Of a stretch of 64,000 nt of DNA, positions 47,678 to 57,614 are shown in pieces; position 1 is the first letter of the stretch; each line of letters starts with the position of its first letter. Below the pieces are notes generated by a model. The model was given only the letters and a program-made list of their open reading frames with translations. It was not told the origin of the DNA and made no database searches. This DNA comes from Nitratireductor mangrovi (GTDB lineage Bacteria; Pseudomonadota; Alphaproteobacteria; Rhizobiales; Rhizobiaceae), in the NCBI RefSeq assembly GCF_007922615.2, contig NZ_CP042301.2:2914001-2978000 (forward strand). Direction: 5' to 3'. The position numbers and the translations under genes were made by a program.

Positions 47678-50600
47678 TTACTCCGCGGCCATTCCCATCC
47701 GCATGCGCTCCATCTCGATGAGCGCGCGGCGGTACTCGACCGGCATCACCTTGCGGAATTTCGGCCGGTAGTCGGCCCAATTGTCGAGGATATCCTTGGC
47801 TCGCGTCGAACCCGTATAATGCATGTGGTTCGAGATCAGTTGCACCAGTCGTTCCTCGTCGTGGCGGGTCATGTCGCCGGAGACGTCGACGCGGCCCTTG
47901 TGGGCAAGGTCACCGCCATGGTGATGCAGCTTTTCGAGCATGTCGTCCTCCTCCGGAACAGGCTCGAGTTCCACCATGGCCATGTTGCAGCGCTCGGCGA
48001 AATCTCCGGCCTCGTCGAGCACATAGGCGACGCCGCCCGACATGCCGGCCGCGAAATTGCGCCCGGTGCCGCCAATGACCACCACGACACCGCCGGTCAT
48101 GTATTCACAGCCATGGTCGCCAACGCCTTCGACGACGGCGACCGCGCCCGAATTGCGCACCGCGAAGCGCTCGCCGGCCACACCACGGAAATAGCACTCC
48201 CCCTCGACCGCGCCGTAAAGCACGGTGTTGCCGACGATGATCGATTCCTCCGGCACGATCCTCGTGTTCTCAGGCGGCCTGATGACGATGCGACCGCCCG
48301 ACAGCCCCTTGCCAACGTAGTCGTTGCCATCGCCGATCAGCTCGAAGGAGACGCCGCGCGCCAGGAATGCGCCGAAGGACTGGCCCGCCGTACCGGTCAG
48401 CCGTACCGAGATGGTGTCTTCCTTCAGCCCCTTGTGGCGATAGCGCTTGGCCACCTCGCCTGAAAGCATCGCTCCCGTCGAGCGGTCGGTATTGCGGATC
48501 GGCACCTCGATCTTCACCGGCTCCTTTCGCTCCAGCGCCGGCCCCGCCTGCTCGATCAGCTTGCGGTCCAGAACATCATCGATCGGATGGTTCTGGCGCT
48601 CGGTCCAGTAGGTCGCCTCCTTGGGCGCGCTCGGCTTTTCGAACATTCGGCTGAAATCGAGGCCACGCGCCTTCCAGTGGTCGATCAGCGGCCGCTTTTC
48701 GAGCAGGTCGGTATCGCCGATGATCTCATTCAGTTTGCGGAAGCCCATGCGGGCGAGCAGCGCGCGGACCTCCTCCGCCACGTAGAAGAAATAGTTGATG
48801 ACGTGCTCGGGCGTACCCTTGAAGCGCTTCCTCAACACCGGATCCTGCGTCGCGACGCCAACGGGGCAGGTGTTCAGGTGGCACTTGCGCATCATGATGC
48901 AACCGGCCGCGATCAAAGGCGCGGTCGAGAAGCCGTACTCGTCAGCGCCAAGCAGCGCGCCAATGATCACGTCACGCCCGGTCCTGAGGCCCCCGTCGAC
49001 CTGCAGGGCGACGCGTGAACGCAGCCCGTTGAGCACCAGCGTTTGGTGGGTTTCGGCGAGCCCCATCTCCCACGGGCTGCCGGCATGCTTGAGCGAGGTC
49101 AGAGGCGAAGCGCCGGTTCCGCCGTCATAGCCGGCAATGGTGATGTGGTCGGCGCGGGCCTTGGCCACGCCCGCTGCGACTGTGCCGACGCCGACCTCGG
49201 AAACAAGCTTCACCGACACGTCGCCCGCCGGATTGACGTTTTTCAGATCGTAGATCAGCTGCGCTAGGTCTTCGATCGAATAGATGTCGTGATGCGGGGG
49301 CGGCGAGATCAGTCCCACCCCGGGCGTGGAATGCCTGACCTTGGCGATGGTCGCGTCGACCTTGTGGCCCGGCAATTGTCCGCCCTCGCCCGGCTTGGCG
49401 CCCTGCGCCACCTTGATCTGCATCATGTCGGAGTTGACGAGATACTCCGTCGTCACGCCGAAGCGACCCGAGGCGACCTGCTTGATCGCCGAACGTTCGG
49501 GGTTCACCGACCCGTCCGGCAGCGGCATGTAGCGGTCCGGCTCCTCGCCGCCCTCGCCGGTATTGGATTTGCCGCCGAGCGCATTCATCGCCCGCGCTAG
49601 CGTGGTGTGGGCCTCGCGGCTGATCGAACCGAACGACATCGCGCCGGTCGAGAAGCGCTTGACGATGTCGGCGGCCGGCTCGACGTCCTGCAGCGGTATC
49701 GGGTTGCGGCCGCTTTCCTTGGCTTCGCGAATCTTGAACAGGCCGCGGATCGTTTTTGCTCGCCCGGCCGCGGCATCCACTTCCTCGGAATAGTCCCGGT
49801 AGGTGTCCGGAGAGCCTTTGCGGACGGCATGCTGCAAATTGGCGACCGCGTCCGGTGTCCACACATGCTCCTCACCGCGAATGCGGTACATGTACTCCCC
49901 GCCGACATCGAGTGCATGGCGCAGCACCGGATCATTGCTGAACGCGCCATCGTGGCGGCTCGCGGTCTCGGCAGCGATTTCCTCCAGCCCGACACCTTCG
50001 ATCGTCGTCGCCGTGCCGGTGAAATAGCGTTCGACGAATTCGCTGCGCAGGCCGACCGCGTCGAATATCTGCGCACCGCAATAGGACTGGTAGGTCGAGA
50101 TGCCCATCTTGGACATCACTTTGAGGATGCCCTTGCCGATCGACTTGATGAAGCGGGTCACCACCTCCTGCGCGTCGACCTCCGGCGGAAACTCCTTGCT
50201 CCGGTGCATTTCGGTCAGCGTGTCGAAGGCGAGGTAGGGATTGATGGCCTCCGCCCCGTAACCGGCCAGGCAGCAGAAATGATGCACCTCGCGCGGCTCC
50301 CCGGATTCCACCACCAGGCCGACCGCGGTGCGCAATCCCTTGCGGATCAGGTGGTGATGCACGGCGGCCGTGGCCAGCAGCATCGGGATGGCTATGCGGT
50401 CGGGTCCGATCTGCCGGTCGGACAGGATGATGATGTTATAGCCGCCGGCGACCGCGGCCTCGGCGCGCTCGCACAGCCGGTCGAGCGCGCCCGCCATGCC
50501 GGCGGCGCCTTCGCCGAACGAATAGGTGACATCGAGCGTCTTGGTGTCGAACCGGTCCTCGGTATGGCCGATCGAGCGAATCTTCTCAAGATCGCCATTG

Positions 50601-52405
50601 GTCAGGATCGGCTGGCGCACTTCCAACCGCTTGCGGCGCGAATTGCCGACCAGGTCGAAGATGTTCGGCCGCGGCCCGATGAACGAGACCAGGCTCATCA
50701 CCAGTTCTTCGCGGATCGGGTCGATCGGCGGGTTGGTGACCTGGGCGAAGTTCTGCTTGAAATAGGTGTAGAGCAGCTTCGACTTGTCGGACATCGCCGA
50801 GATCGGCGTGTCGGTGCCCATCGAGCCGACGGCTTCCTGGCCCGTAGTGGCCATTGGTGCCATCAGGATCTTGAGATCTTCCTGTGTGTAGCCGAAGGCC
50901 TGCTGGCGATCGAGAAGGCTGACGTCCTTCCGCAGCGCACGCGGTTCGACCGGCTTCAGGTCCTCCAGGATCAGCTGCGTGTTTTCCAGCCAATTGCGGA
51001 ACGGATGCTTGCCGGAGATTTCGGACTTGATCTCCTCGTCCGAAACGATGCGCCCCTTTTCCAGGTCGATCATAAGCATGCGGCCCGGCTGCAGGCGCCA
51101 CTTCCGGGTAATCTTCTCCTCCGGCACGGTCAGCACGCCGGCTTCCGAGGCCATGATCACCCGGTCGTCGTCGGTGACGACGTAGCGCGCCGGCCGCAAA
51201 CCGTTGCGGTCGAGCGTCGCTCCGATCTGGCGACCGTCGGTAAAGGCGACGGCCGCCGGCCCGTCCCATGGCTCCATCAGCGCGGCGTGATACTCGTAGA
51301 ACGCCTTGCGGTCCTCGCTCATCAGCTTGTTGCCGGCCCAGGCCTCCGGGATCAGCATCATCATGGCGTGTGCGAGCGAATAGCCGCCCTGCCACAGGAA
51401 CTCGAGAGCATTGTCGAAGCAGGCCGTGTCCGACTGACCCTCATAAGAAATCGGCCACAGCTTGGAGATATCGTTGCCGAACAGTTCCGAATCGACCGAA
51501 GCTTGCCGGGCCGCCATCCAGTTCACATTGCCGCGCAGCGTATTGATCTCGCCATTGTGCGCGACCATGCGATAGGGGTGGGCAAGCTTCCACGACGGGA
51601 ACGTGTTGGTCGAGAACCGCTGATGGACCAGGATCAGCGCTGATTCGAACCGCGGATCGACCAGATCCTTGTAATAGGCGCCCACCTGATAGGCGAGGAA
51701 CATGCCCTTGTAGACGATGGTGCGCGACGACAGCGACACCGTGTAGGAACCGTTGTCGCGGCCGCCGGTCTCCTCGAAGATGCGCGCCGACACCACCTTG
51801 CGCAGGATATAGAGCCGGCGCTCATATTCGTCGTCGGACTCGATCGCCGGGTTGCGGCCGATAAAGACCTGCAGGTGCAATGGCTCGGACGCGGCGATAT
51901 GCGGCGCCTTCGACAACGACGAATTGTCGACCGGCACGTCGCGGAACCCAATCAGCGGCTGGCCCTCGGCCTGCGCAACCTCGGCGAAAACCTGCTCGAT
52001 ATGATCGCGCAAATCGCGGTCCCGTGGCAGGAAGAGATGCCCGACCGCGTAGTGCCCCGGCGGCGGCAGCTCGATGCCCTGCTCGGCCATCTCCTCGCGG
52101 AAGAGCTTGTCGGGGATCTGCACCAGCACACCGGCACCGTCGCCCATCAGCGGATCGGCGCCGACAGCGCCGCGATGGGTGAGGTTTTCCAGCATTGCCA
52201 GACCGTCCCTTACGATCTGGTGCGACTTCTCGTTCTTCATGTGCGCGATGAAGCCGACGCCACAGGAGTCATGCTCCTTGCGGGGATCGTAGAGCCCCCG
52301 CGCGCCAGGCAGGCCCGACAGGGTTGCGGAGGCTGTTTTGACGGCGCGCGCGGTCCCGGCGGCAGGGCAAAGCTCCGTCGTCGTGGATGGCGTCTTATCC
52401 GTCAT
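47678..52405 (-). CDS. gltB: Glutamate synthase (NADPH) large subunit
   Basis: A 1575-residue enzyme. After removal of a short leader, the Cys in DSCGVGF becomes the N-terminal nucleophile of the class II amidotransferase domain (~40-430), with [11 protein letters not shown]. The central and FMN-binding domains (~470-1240) include [34 protein letters not shown] and the [3Fe-4S] set [21 protein letters not shown]. The C-terminal GXGXG domain (~1290-1550) follows. GGAGGAAGGACG before the ATG at 52405 fixes the start; an ATG-like start at 52456 has no such site. It leads an operon with gltD and has an unusually long upstream region. Confidence 0.97.
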   Translation of the reverse strand: MTDKTPSTTTELCPAAGTARAVKTASATLSGLPGARGLYDPRKEHDSCGVGFIAHMKNEKSHQIVRDGLAMLENLTHRGAVGADPLMGDGAGVLVQIPDKLFREEMAEQGIELPPPGHYAVGHLFLPRDRDLRDHIEQVFAEVAQAEGQPLIGFRDVPVDNSSLSKAPHIAASEPLHLQVFIGRNPAIESDDEYERRLYILRKVVSARIFEETGGRDNGSYTVSLSSRTIVYKGMFLAYQVGAYYKDLVDPRFESALILVHQRFSTNTFPSWKLAHPYRMVAHNGEINTLRGNVNWMAARQASVDSELFGNDISKLWPISYEGQSDTACFDNALEFLWQGGYSLAHAMMMLIPEAWAGNKLMSEDRKAFYEYHAALMEPWDGPAAVAFTDGRQIGATLDRNGLRPARYVVTDDDRVIMASEAGVLTVPEEKITRKWRLQPGRMLMIDLEKGRIVSDEEIKSEISGKHPFRNWLENTQLILEDLKPVEPRALRKDVSLLDRQQAFGYTQEDLKILMAPMATTGQEAVGSMGTDTPISAMSDKSKLLYTYFKQNFAQVTNPPIDPIREELVMSLVSFIGPRPNIFDLVGNSRRKRLEVRQPILTNGDLEKIRSIGHTEDRFDTKTLDVTYSFGEGAAGMAGALDRLCERAEAAVAGGYNIIILSDRQIGPDRIAIPMLLATAAVHHHLIRKGLRTAVGLVVESGEPREVHHFCCLAGYGAEAINPYLAFDTLTEMHRSKEFPPEVDAQEVVTRFIKSIGKGILKVMSKMGISTYQSYCGAQIFDAVGLRSEFVERYFTGTATTIEGVGLEEIAAETASRHDGAFSNDPVLRHALDVGGEYMYRIRGEEHVWTPDAVANLQHAVRKGSPDTYRDYSEEVDAAAGRAKTIRGLFKIREAKESGRNPIPLQDVEPAADIVKRFSTGAMSFGSISREAHTTLARAMNALGGKSNTGEGGEEPDRYMPLPDGSVNPERSAIKQVASGRFGVTTEYLVNSDMMQIKVAQGAKPGEGGQLPGHKVDATIAKVRHSTPGVGLISPPPHHDIYSIEDLAQLIYDLKNVNPAGDVSVKLVSEVGVGTVAAGVAKARADHITIAGYDGGTGASPLTSLKHAGSPWEMGLAETHQTLVLNGLRSRVALQVDGGLRTGRDVIIGALLGADEYGFSTAPLIAAGCIMMRKCHLNTCPVGVATQDPVLRKRFKGTPEHVINYFFYVAEEVRALLARMGFRKLNEIIGDTDLLEKRPLIDHWKARGLDFSRMFEKPSAPKEATYWTERQNHPIDDVLDRKLIEQAGPALERKEPVKIEVPIRNTDRSTGAMLSGEVAKRYRHKGLKEDTISVRLTGTAGQSFGAFLARGVSFELIGDGNDYVGKGLSGGRIVIRPPENTRIVPEESIIVGNTVLYGAVEGECYFRGVAGERFAVRNSGAVAVVEGVGDHGCEYMTGGVVVVIGGTGRNFAAGMSGGVAYVLDEAGDFAERCNMAMVELEPVPEEDDMLEKLHHHGGDLAHKGRVDVSGDMTRHDEERLVQLISNHMHYTGSTRAKDILDNWADYRPKFRKVMPVEYRRALIEMERMRMGMAAE

Positions 52406-52876
52406 CGTCCTTCCTCCGTTCGTGCCCCCGCCGGGAGCGTCAGGGCGGCCGCACATGATATCAGCACCACCGCCTCATGCACATTGCTGCGATCCCGGAA
52501 CGGATCGAAGCAATGTGACTTTCAGTATCCCCCGGCCTCGCTGTCGCCAGGGCGCACAAGTCGGGACCGGCGCTTGTCCGCCAGTCCCGGCTTGCGAATT
52601 CCGAAAATAAGACAGCACTGCTGTCCTATCGCCAAAATGACAGAAAGGCCGATAGCACACAAGACCGGATCGCGATATTTTTTTACCTGCAGCGCAACAA
52701 AATGCCCGAAAGACGCCCGTCAGCGAAAGTTTGTTCCGAGCCGTGTCGACTACGGCCTTTACGGCCCGATGAAAAAATCTTCACCCGTTCCAACACACTT
52801 GGCAGAACGGCCTTGCCGCGGAGGACCGCTTGCAGGCACAGTCCGGCCGCATCCCTAACCGTTCCCGGAATCGCCC
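52406..52876 (-). promoter_or_regulatory. Dyad-rich region upstream of gltB
   Basis: This 471-base stretch has no supported gene and separates divergent gltB and the threonine-aldolase-like gene. Read towards gltB it holds four dyads: GACAGCA/TGCTGTC with a single centre base (52611-52625), CTATCG/CGATAG (52626-52631 and 52650-52655), CGGGAC/GTCCCG (52562-52567 and 52584-52589), and CACATTGCT/AGCAATGTG (52480-52488 and 52509-52517) with an inner GATC/GATC pair (52491-52494, 52503-52506). The first resembles a protein operator, and the last three may be leader hairpins. No clear promoter was found; the remaining ~220 bases towards the aldolase are featureless to me. Confidence 0.5.
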
Positions 52877-53926
52877 ATGACCTTTGCCTCAGACAATTGG
52901 GCCGGCGCCCATCCAGCGATTGCCGACGCCCTTGCCGAACACGCCGCCGGTCACGCCGCCGCCTACGGAAAAAGCGACCTCGACCAACAGGTCGTTCGCC
53001 GGTTCTGCGACATCTTCGAGAGAGACGTCGCGGTGTTCTTTGTCGCGACCGGAACTGCCGCCAACGCGCTCTCGCTCGCAAGCGCCAGCCGCCCGGGCGG
53101 CGTCGCCTTTTGTCACGCAGAGGCCCATCTGGTAGAGGACGAATGCGGCGCGGCGGAGTACCTGACCGGCGGCACGCGGCTTGCCAAGGTTCATGGCCCG
53201 CTCGGGCGCATGGACCCGCAATTGCTGGAGCGCGCAGTCGGCCACTATCCGCCCGAATTCCTGCATGCCGGCCGGCCGGTCGCGGTCTCCCTTACTCAGG
53301 CGACCGAGATCGGCACAATCTACAGCCTCGCCCAGGTCGACGCCATGGCCGAGGTCGCTCGCCGGCATCAGCTTGTGCTGCACATGGACGGCGCCCGCTT
53401 TGCCAACGCGCTCGTCGCCCTCGACGTCTCGCCGGCCGAGATGACGTGGAAGCGCGGTGTCGACATTCTCTCGTTTGGCGGCACCAAGAACGGCTGCTGG
53501 TGCGCGGAGGCCGTCGTGCTGTTCGACCCGGACAAGGCGGCGGAGTTTGCCTTCCTGCACAAGCGCGCCGCGCAGCTCTTTTCCAAGTCGCGTTTTGTAG
53601 CCGCCCAATTCGATGCCTATCTCCGCGATGACCTTTGGCTCGATAACGCCCGCCACGCCAACGCGATGGCCGGTTTGCTCGCCGAGCGCATCCGGGCCAG
53701 TGCGAGTGCCCGGCTGGCCTGGGAGCCGGAGGCGAACGAACTGTTCGCGATCCTGCATAATTCTGACGTCGATAGGCTGAAGAACGCGGGCGTGATGTTC
53801 TACGACTGGAATGCGCCGGAGGGTTTCGACGGTTCGATGGCGCCAGACGAGGGCATCTGCCGCTTCGTCACCAGTTTCGCCACCACCGAGGCGGAGATTG
53901 ACCGTTTCGCCGCAACCATCACGTAA
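52877..53926 (+). CDS. Threonine-aldolase/beta-eliminating-lyase family PLP enzyme
   Basis: Fold-type I PLP protein of 349 residues, low-specificity L-threonine aldolase group: cleavage of threonine or allo-threonine to glycine and acetaldehyde. Visible: FASDNWAGAHPAI start, FFVATGTAANALSLA (PLP phosphate), HAEAHLVEDECGAAEYLTGG, HMDGARFANALVAL (Asp for the pyridine ring and Arg) and the PLP lysine in SFGGTKNGCWCAEAVV. Substrate specificity is not certain. The stop codon is followed by a stem-loop and then the bufferin operon 160 bases on. Confidence 0.9.
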   Translation: MTFASDNWAGAHPAIADALAEHAAGHAAAYGKSDLDQQVVRRFCDIFERDVAVFFVATGTAANALSLASASRPGGVAFCHAEAHLVEDECGAAEYLTGGTRLAKVHGPLGRMDPQLLERAVGHYPPEFLHAGRPVAVSLTQATEIGTIYSLAQVDAMAEVARRHQLVLHMDGARFANALVALDVSPAEMTWKRGVDILSFGGTKNGCWCAEAVVLFDPDKAAEFAFLHKRAAQLFSKSRFVAAQFDAYLRDDLWLDNARHANAMAGLLAERIRASASARLAWEPEANELFAILHNSDVDRLKNAGVMFYDWNAPEGFDGSMAPDEGICRFVTSFATTEAEIDRFAATIT

Positions 53927-53960
53927 CTGACGAACCGTGGCCGAACATTACAAATCGGTA

Positions 53961-53981
53961 ACGTTCGCGTTAGCGCAACGT
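53961..53981 (+). terminator. Stem-loop between threonine-aldolase gene and bufA1
   Basis: ACGTTCGC and GCG(C)AACGT make an 8-bp stem with one bulged C and a 4-base loop, 34 bases after the aldolase stop. There is no T-run, so it is at best a weak or Rho-assisted terminator; it could also be part of the bufA1 control region. Confidence 0.3.
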
Positions 53982-54041
53982 GTTTGTTGCTCGCGGCGGG
54001 TTTATTTCCATGTGAGCGACGCATTTGAAATGGTCTCCCTT

Positions 54042-54058
54042 GCCGGCAACCAGCCGGC
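54042..54058. repeat. Small inverted repeat before bufA1
   Basis: GCCGGC (54042-54047) and GCCGGC (54053-54058) flank 5 bases and lie 31 bases before the bufA1 ATG. It may form an mRNA hairpin upstream of the ribosome site AGGAG, or be an operator for the operon. Confidence 0.3.
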
Positions 54059-54088
54059 CGGAATTCTCGAAACCGAGAGGAGAACATC

Positions 54089-54391
54089 ATGTCGACCAAG
54101 ACCGTGATCGGCGCAGCCTATCTCGCCAGCGTCGTGGCGGGCGCACTGACCGCCGGCGCCCTTGCCACTACTGGTGCCCAGGCGCAGGAAAAAGAAAAAT
54201 GCTATGGTGTTGCCATGGCTGGCCAGAATGACTGCGCAGCCGGAGCGGGCACGACCTGCAAGGGTACCTCGACTGTCGACTATCAGGGCAATTCCTGGAA
54301 GCTGGTTGATGCCGGCACCTGCGAGTCGATGGAACTGCCCGGCGACCGCATGGGTTCGCTTGAGCCGCTTGAGCGCGACCTGCCGTCGTAA
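54089..54391 (+). CDS. bufA1: BufA1-type bufferin precursor peptide (DUF2282)
   Basis: Small 100-residue exported precursor. Residues ~1-33 form a long signal peptide ending AQA, with cleavage expected before QEKEKC. The mature part has four Cys at 38, 49, 57 and 78 (spacing 11, 8 and 21), in [32 protein letters not shown], the pattern of DUF2282/BufA1. In known bufferin systems a DUF692 enzyme with a DUF2063 partner changes core cysteines to 5-thiooxazole rings, and the exported peptide buffers periplasmic copper. The exact modified residues are not assigned here. AGGAG precedes the ATG by 7 bases. The modifying genes follow at once. Confidence 0.92.
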   Translation: MSTKTVIGAAYLASVVAGALTAGALATTGAQAQEKEKCYGVAMAGQNDCAAGAGTTCKGTSTVDYQGNSWKLVDAGTCESMELPGDRMGSLEPLERDLPS

Positions 54392-54442
54392 GCTCTGTTC
54401 GGACCGAGGGCTGGGGACACGTAGATCCGCGAGGGTATTGCC

Positions 54443-55354
54443 ATGCTGCACGCCATGACCGGAACCACGCGTTTCCCGGCCTTCTCGATTCAGGGGCGCG
54501 CCGGCGCCAGCTTCAAGCATACGCACCTCGATACGATCCTTGCGGGCAGCGACGAGGTCGGCTTTTTCGAAGTTCACGCGGAAAACTATATGGGTGCCGG
54601 CGGCCCGCCACACGCCGCACTTGAGCGCATCCGCAGAGACTACCCCGTGCTATTGCATGGCGTCTGCATGTCGATCGGTGGGCCGCAGGCGCTCGACAAG
54701 CGTCACCTCGCCCGTTTCGCCGAATTGGTCCGGCGCTACGAGCCGGCGATCGTCTCCGAGCATCTCGCTTGGTCGACGCACGACGACGTCTTTTACAACG
54801 ACCTCCTGCCGCTACCCTATACGAGCGCCACGCTGGCCGATGTCTGCGATCACATAGACGAGGTGCAGACCACCATCGGTTGCCGCCTGCTTCTGGAAAA
54901 TCCCTCGACCTACGTCGTCTTCGAGGCCTCGGACTACTCGGAAACCGATTTCATCCGCGAAATCGCGCGGCGTACCGGCTGCGGGCTGCTCCTTGACGTC
55001 AACAACGTCTTCGTATCGGCCACCAATCACGGCTTTTCGGCGCTGGAGTACCTTTCCGATTTCCCCCTGGATAAGGTTGGCGAAGTCCACCTTGCCGGCC
55101 ATCGCGAGCAATCGGACGACGAGGGCGAACCGCTCCTGATCGACAGCCACGACGGCCCGGTCTGTGATGCCGTCTGGAAGCTCTTTGACATGGTGATAGC
55201 TCGCGCCGGACCGATCCCGACGCTTGTGGAATGGGACGGCGACATCCCCGAATGGCCCGTGCTGAAGGCCGAGGCTGAGGCCGCGCAAGCGATCCTCGAC
55301 TGCCACGTCCGGCTCGGCGTCGAAACGGAAATCCACCATGCAGCGGCTGAATAA
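54443..55354 (+). CDS. bufB1: DUF692 multinuclear non-haem iron oxygenase (MNIO, BufB type)
   Basis: A 303-residue TIM-barrel enzyme of the MNIO family that uses a di- or tri-iron centre and oxygen to modify RiPP precursors. Candidate metal ligands are visible: His45, Glu47 and Asn48 ([10 protein letters not shown]), His72 (LLHG), Glu106/His107 (VSEHLAWS), Glu152/Asn153 (LLLENPSTY), Asn187/188 (LLDVNNVFV), Glu214/His216 (GEVHLAGH), Asp234/His236 (IDSHDG) and Glu263/Asp265 (LVEWDGD). It follows bufA1 by 51 bases; a second ATG four codons on is also possible as start. Its substrate is almost certainly the adjacent peptide. Confidence 0.93.
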   Translation: MLHAMTGTTRFPAFSIQGRAGASFKHTHLDTILAGSDEVGFFEVHAENYMGAGGPPHAALERIRRDYPVLLHGVCMSIGGPQALDKRHLARFAELVRRYEPAIVSEHLAWSTHDDVFYNDLLPLPYTSATLADVCDHIDEVQTTIGCRLLLENPSTYVVFEASDYSETDFIREIARRTGCGLLLDVNNVFVSATNHGFSALEYLSDFPLDKVGEVHLAGHREQSDDEGEPLLIDSHDGPVCDAVWKLFDMVIARAGPIPTLVEWDGDIPEWPVLKAEAEAAQAILDCHVRLGVETEIHHAAAE

Positions 55355-56138
55355 CGCATCTGCCGGCACCTTCGCCGGCCGCTTCTCGCTGCCCTTGCTT
55401 GATCCGGAGCGTTCCACCCCCGACGGCGTTTCCGGCCCGCGCGCCAAGGCGGGTTACACCAAGGCCGGGCACAAGCGCTACAATGTCTACCGCAACAATG
55501 TCACCGTCAGCCTGATCGATGCTCTGGCCGACACCTTCCCGGCCGTGCAGCGCATCGTCGGGCGCGAGTTCTTCCGCGACATGGCGCGGCTCTACGTTCG
55601 CGCGGAGCCGCCTCGGTCGCCGCTCCTGTTCGAATACGGCCACGGCTTCGCCGACTTCATTGACGGGTTCGAACATACCGCCCCCATCCCATGGCTCGGC
55701 GACGTTGCGCGCATCGAGCGCGCCTGGCTCGATGCCTACCACGCTGCCGACCGCACGCCATTGGCCGCTGAAACGCTTCAGGGGATCGCACCTGAATCCC
55801 TTCCCGGAGCGGTCTTCACTCCCCACCCGGCCACGCGGATCGTTCGATCGGCCTATCCCGCCGTCGCCATCTTTGTCGCCAACCGCCGTGACGGCCCGGT
55901 CGGCCGCATCCACGAGCGTGACGGCGAGGACGCACTCGTCACCCGCCCGGCGCTCGATGTTCAGGTGCGCAAGCTGCCTCGGGGCGGTGCCCGTTTCCTT
56001 GCCGGCCTTTGTGCCGGCCAACCGCTTGGCGAAGCCGCGGCGGACACCACCGAGGCTGAACCCGGTTTCGACCTGGGTGCGAACATTGCGGGCATGCTTG
56101 ACGCCGGCGTCTTTTGCGACGTTTCAACATCCGCCTAG
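55338..56138 (+). CDS. bufC1: DUF2063 RiPP partner protein (BufC type)
   Basis: A 266-residue protein with the DUF2063 domain in its first half ([87 protein letters not shown]). In MNIO systems the partner recognises the precursor and presents it to the enzyme. The second half is less conserved, with [16 protein letters not shown] at the end and one Cys near the C-terminus. The start overlaps bufB by 17 bases, meaning translational coupling. It is unlikely to act apart from bufB. Confidence 0.92.
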   Translation: MQRLNNASAGTFAGRFSLPLLDPERSTPDGVSGPRAKAGYTKAGHKRYNVYRNNVTVSLIDALADTFPAVQRIVGREFFRDMARLYVRAEPPRSPLLFEYGHGFADFIDGFEHTAPIPWLGDVARIERAWLDAYHAADRTPLAAETLQGIAPESLPGAVFTPHPATRIVRSAYPAVAIFVANRRDGPVGRIHERDGEDALVTRPALDVQVRKLPRGGARFLAGLCAGQPLGEAAADTTEAEPGFDLGANIAGMLDAGVFCDVSTSA

Positions 56139-56169
56139 CGGCGACTTTTATCCGTAGTGGGACACGACA

Positions 56170-56769
56170 ATGACGAACGTCAGCCGAACGGGTCGAACCG
56201 GGCCAACCGGCCTCATCGGACGGCTTGTTCGGCTCCATGATGGGGTATTTTCCGGGCTGGAGCGGGCGCTTTCCGGCTGGTTCACCGGCTTTGCCGCCCG
56301 ATTCGCCTTGGCAAGCGTCCTGCTGCTCTATTACCTCAATTCCGCATGGGGAAAGTTCGGCGAGGGCGTTTTCGGTTTTTTGAGCCCGTCATCCGGAGCC
56401 TATGTCTCCATCCTGCCCAAGGTCATGGAGGCCAATGGCTATGATGAGTCGGCGCTCGCCTGGTACTACGATGTCATCGTCTATCTGGGCACCTGGACCG
56501 AAATCGTGCTGCCTATTCTGATCGTTGTCGGGCTTTTCACCCGCCTCGCCGCGCTCGGCATGATCTTTTTTGTTATCGTACAAAGCTACGTCGACATCGC
56601 TGGCCACGGCATCGACGCCAGGTCGATCGGTTCGATGTTCGACCGCTTCCCCGACGCCGTGATCTGGGATCAGCGGCTGCTTTGGGTTTTCGTGCTGGTG
56701 GTGATCGTTGTCCAAGGCGCCGGCCGCCTGTCGCTCGATCATCTGCTCGCTCGCGCCCGGCAGCCCTGA
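56170..56769 (+). CDS. DoxX-family membrane protein of bufferin operon
   Basis: A 199-residue inner-membrane protein of the DoxX family with a soluble N-terminal ~45 residues and four hydrophobic segments (ASVLLLYYLNSAWG, EIVLPILIVVGLF, LGMIFFVIVQSYVDI, LLWVFVLVVIVVQGAG). DoxX proteins are the usual fourth gene in DUF2282/DUF692/DUF2063 operons (as GigT in gold-induced operons), perhaps in redox support or membrane link. It starts 31 bases after bufC. A strong hairpin with a T-run on the minus strand follows, serving the opposite hsp20 gene. Confidence 0.9.
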   Translation: MTNVSRTGRTGPTGLIGRLVRLHDGVFSGLERALSGWFTGFAARFALASVLLLYYLNSAWGKFGEGVFGFLSPSSGAYVSILPKVMEANGYDESALAWYYDVIVYLGTWTEIVLPILIVVGLFTRLAALGMIFFVIVQSYVDIAGHGIDARSIGSMFDRFPDAVIWDQRLLWVFVLVVIVVQGAGRLSLDHLLARARQP

Positions 56770-56787
56770 ATCCTCCTCGAGGATACG

Positions 56788-56813
56788 AAAAAAGCGGCGC
56801 CCGAAGGCGCCGC
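56788..56813 (-). terminator. Rho-independent terminator of hsp20
   Basis: On the minus strand GCGGCGCC and GGCGCCGC form an 8-bp stem with a 4-base loop (56794-56813), followed by six T. It lies 26 bases after the hsp20 stop. Seen from the buf side it has no T-run, so only one direction is a clear terminator. Confidence 0.92.
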
Positions 56814-56839
56814 CTGACTGGAAATCGTGGATGGCCTGC

Positions 56840-57310
56840 TTACTTCGCGGCCTCGGCCTCGATCTGTTTGGCTTTGCCGCCGCTCGCGTTCGAAATCGCG
56901 ATCTTGCGCGGCTTCATCTCCTCGGGGATGTTGCGCTTCAGATCGATATGCAGCAGCCCGTTCTTCAGCGCGGCGCCGGACACCTCGACATGGTCGGCAA
57001 GCTGGAAGCGGCGCTCGAAGGCACGCGATGCGATGCCGCGGTAAAGCAGTTCGGTACCGTCTTCGCTCTCGGTCTCGCTCTTCTCACCCTTGATCGTCAG
57101 CACGTTGCGATGGGCTTCGATCGAGATGTCGCCTTCTGCAAAGCCGGCAACCGCCATCGAGATGCGGTAAGCGTCCTCGCCCGTCCGCTCGATATTGTAG
57201 GGCGGGTAGGTCTGGCCGTTATCCGGCTGCGCAAGCGAATCGAGCATGGTGAAAAGGCGGTCGAAGCCGACGGTCGAACGGTAGAGCGGGGAGAAATCGA
57301 CGTGACGCAT
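56840..57310 (-). CDS. Hsp20/IbpA small heat-shock protein
   Basis: ATP-independent holdase of 156 residues with an alpha-crystallin domain (~35-125): YNIERTGEDAYRISMAVAGF, LTIKGEKSETESEDGTELLYRGIASRAFERRFQLADHVEVSGAALKNGLLHIDLKR and the C-terminal IxI-like PRKIAIS motif. It starts MRHVDFSPLYRSTVGFDRLF, as in rhizobial class A small heat-shock proteins. AGGAG sits 8 bases before the ATG at 57310. A RpoH promoter and a leader hairpin that covers the ribosome site lie upstream (see separate entries). Confidence 0.95.
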   Translation of the reverse strand: MRHVDFSPLYRSTVGFDRLFTMLDSLAQPDNGQTYPPYNIERTGEDAYRISMAVAGFAEGDISIEAHRNVLTIKGEKSETESEDGTELLYRGIASRAFERRFQLADHVEVSGAALKNGLLHIDLKRNIPEEMKPRKIAISNASGGKAKQIEAEAAK

Positions 57311-57411
57311 GGTGTGTTCTCCTGTTGAGCAACAAGTTGTGCGTTGACGCGTCTTCGGAAATCCATCTGGCATCTCCGTCGCGCCAGCGGCCCCGGTTAC
57401 CGGCGACCGCA
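57311..57411 (-). promoter_or_regulatory. ROSE-like RNA thermometer in hsp20 leader
   Basis: The ~100-nt leader ends in a hairpin on the minus-strand RNA: CUUGUU (57336-57331), loop GCUC, AACAGG (57326-57321). This stem pairs with part of the ribosome site AGGAG (57323-57319). The UUGCU word next to AGGA is the core of ROSE elements, which repress rhizobial small heat-shock genes until the temperature rises. Other stem-forming words (CCGG/CCGG, GACGCGTC) occur in the leader. The full ROSE fold was not computed. Confidence 0.7.
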
Positions 57412-57417
57412 CAAACT

Positions 57418-57446
57418 ATTTGGGAATTGTCCGTGCGCGGTTCAAG
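57418..57446 (-). promoter_or_regulatory. RpoH (sigma-32) promoter for hsp20
   Basis: On the minus strand CTTGAA (57446-57441) and CCCAAAT (57424-57418) are 16 bases apart, fitting the heat-shock sigma consensus CTTGAA-N13..17-CCCCATNT. Transcription would begin near 57411, giving the leader described above. Confidence 0.7.
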
Positions 57447-57614
57447 GTTCGCCGCTTTCCATCGTTCTCACGAGATGAATGCGCGATGAACCGCCGCTTC
57501 GGCTTCGGTTCATGCCCGCCCTGCTAGCTTTGATCCAACATCACGAACGGGGCAGACGAACGTCCCGCTACGGTTTGGTCCGGGTGTAACGTCCCTTCCT
57601 CCCGGATCGACAGA

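Noticed and set aside
49607..51643. A 678-codon plus-strand frame opposite gltB
   Set aside because: Antisense shadow of the highly conserved glutamate synthase; no credible start or motif.
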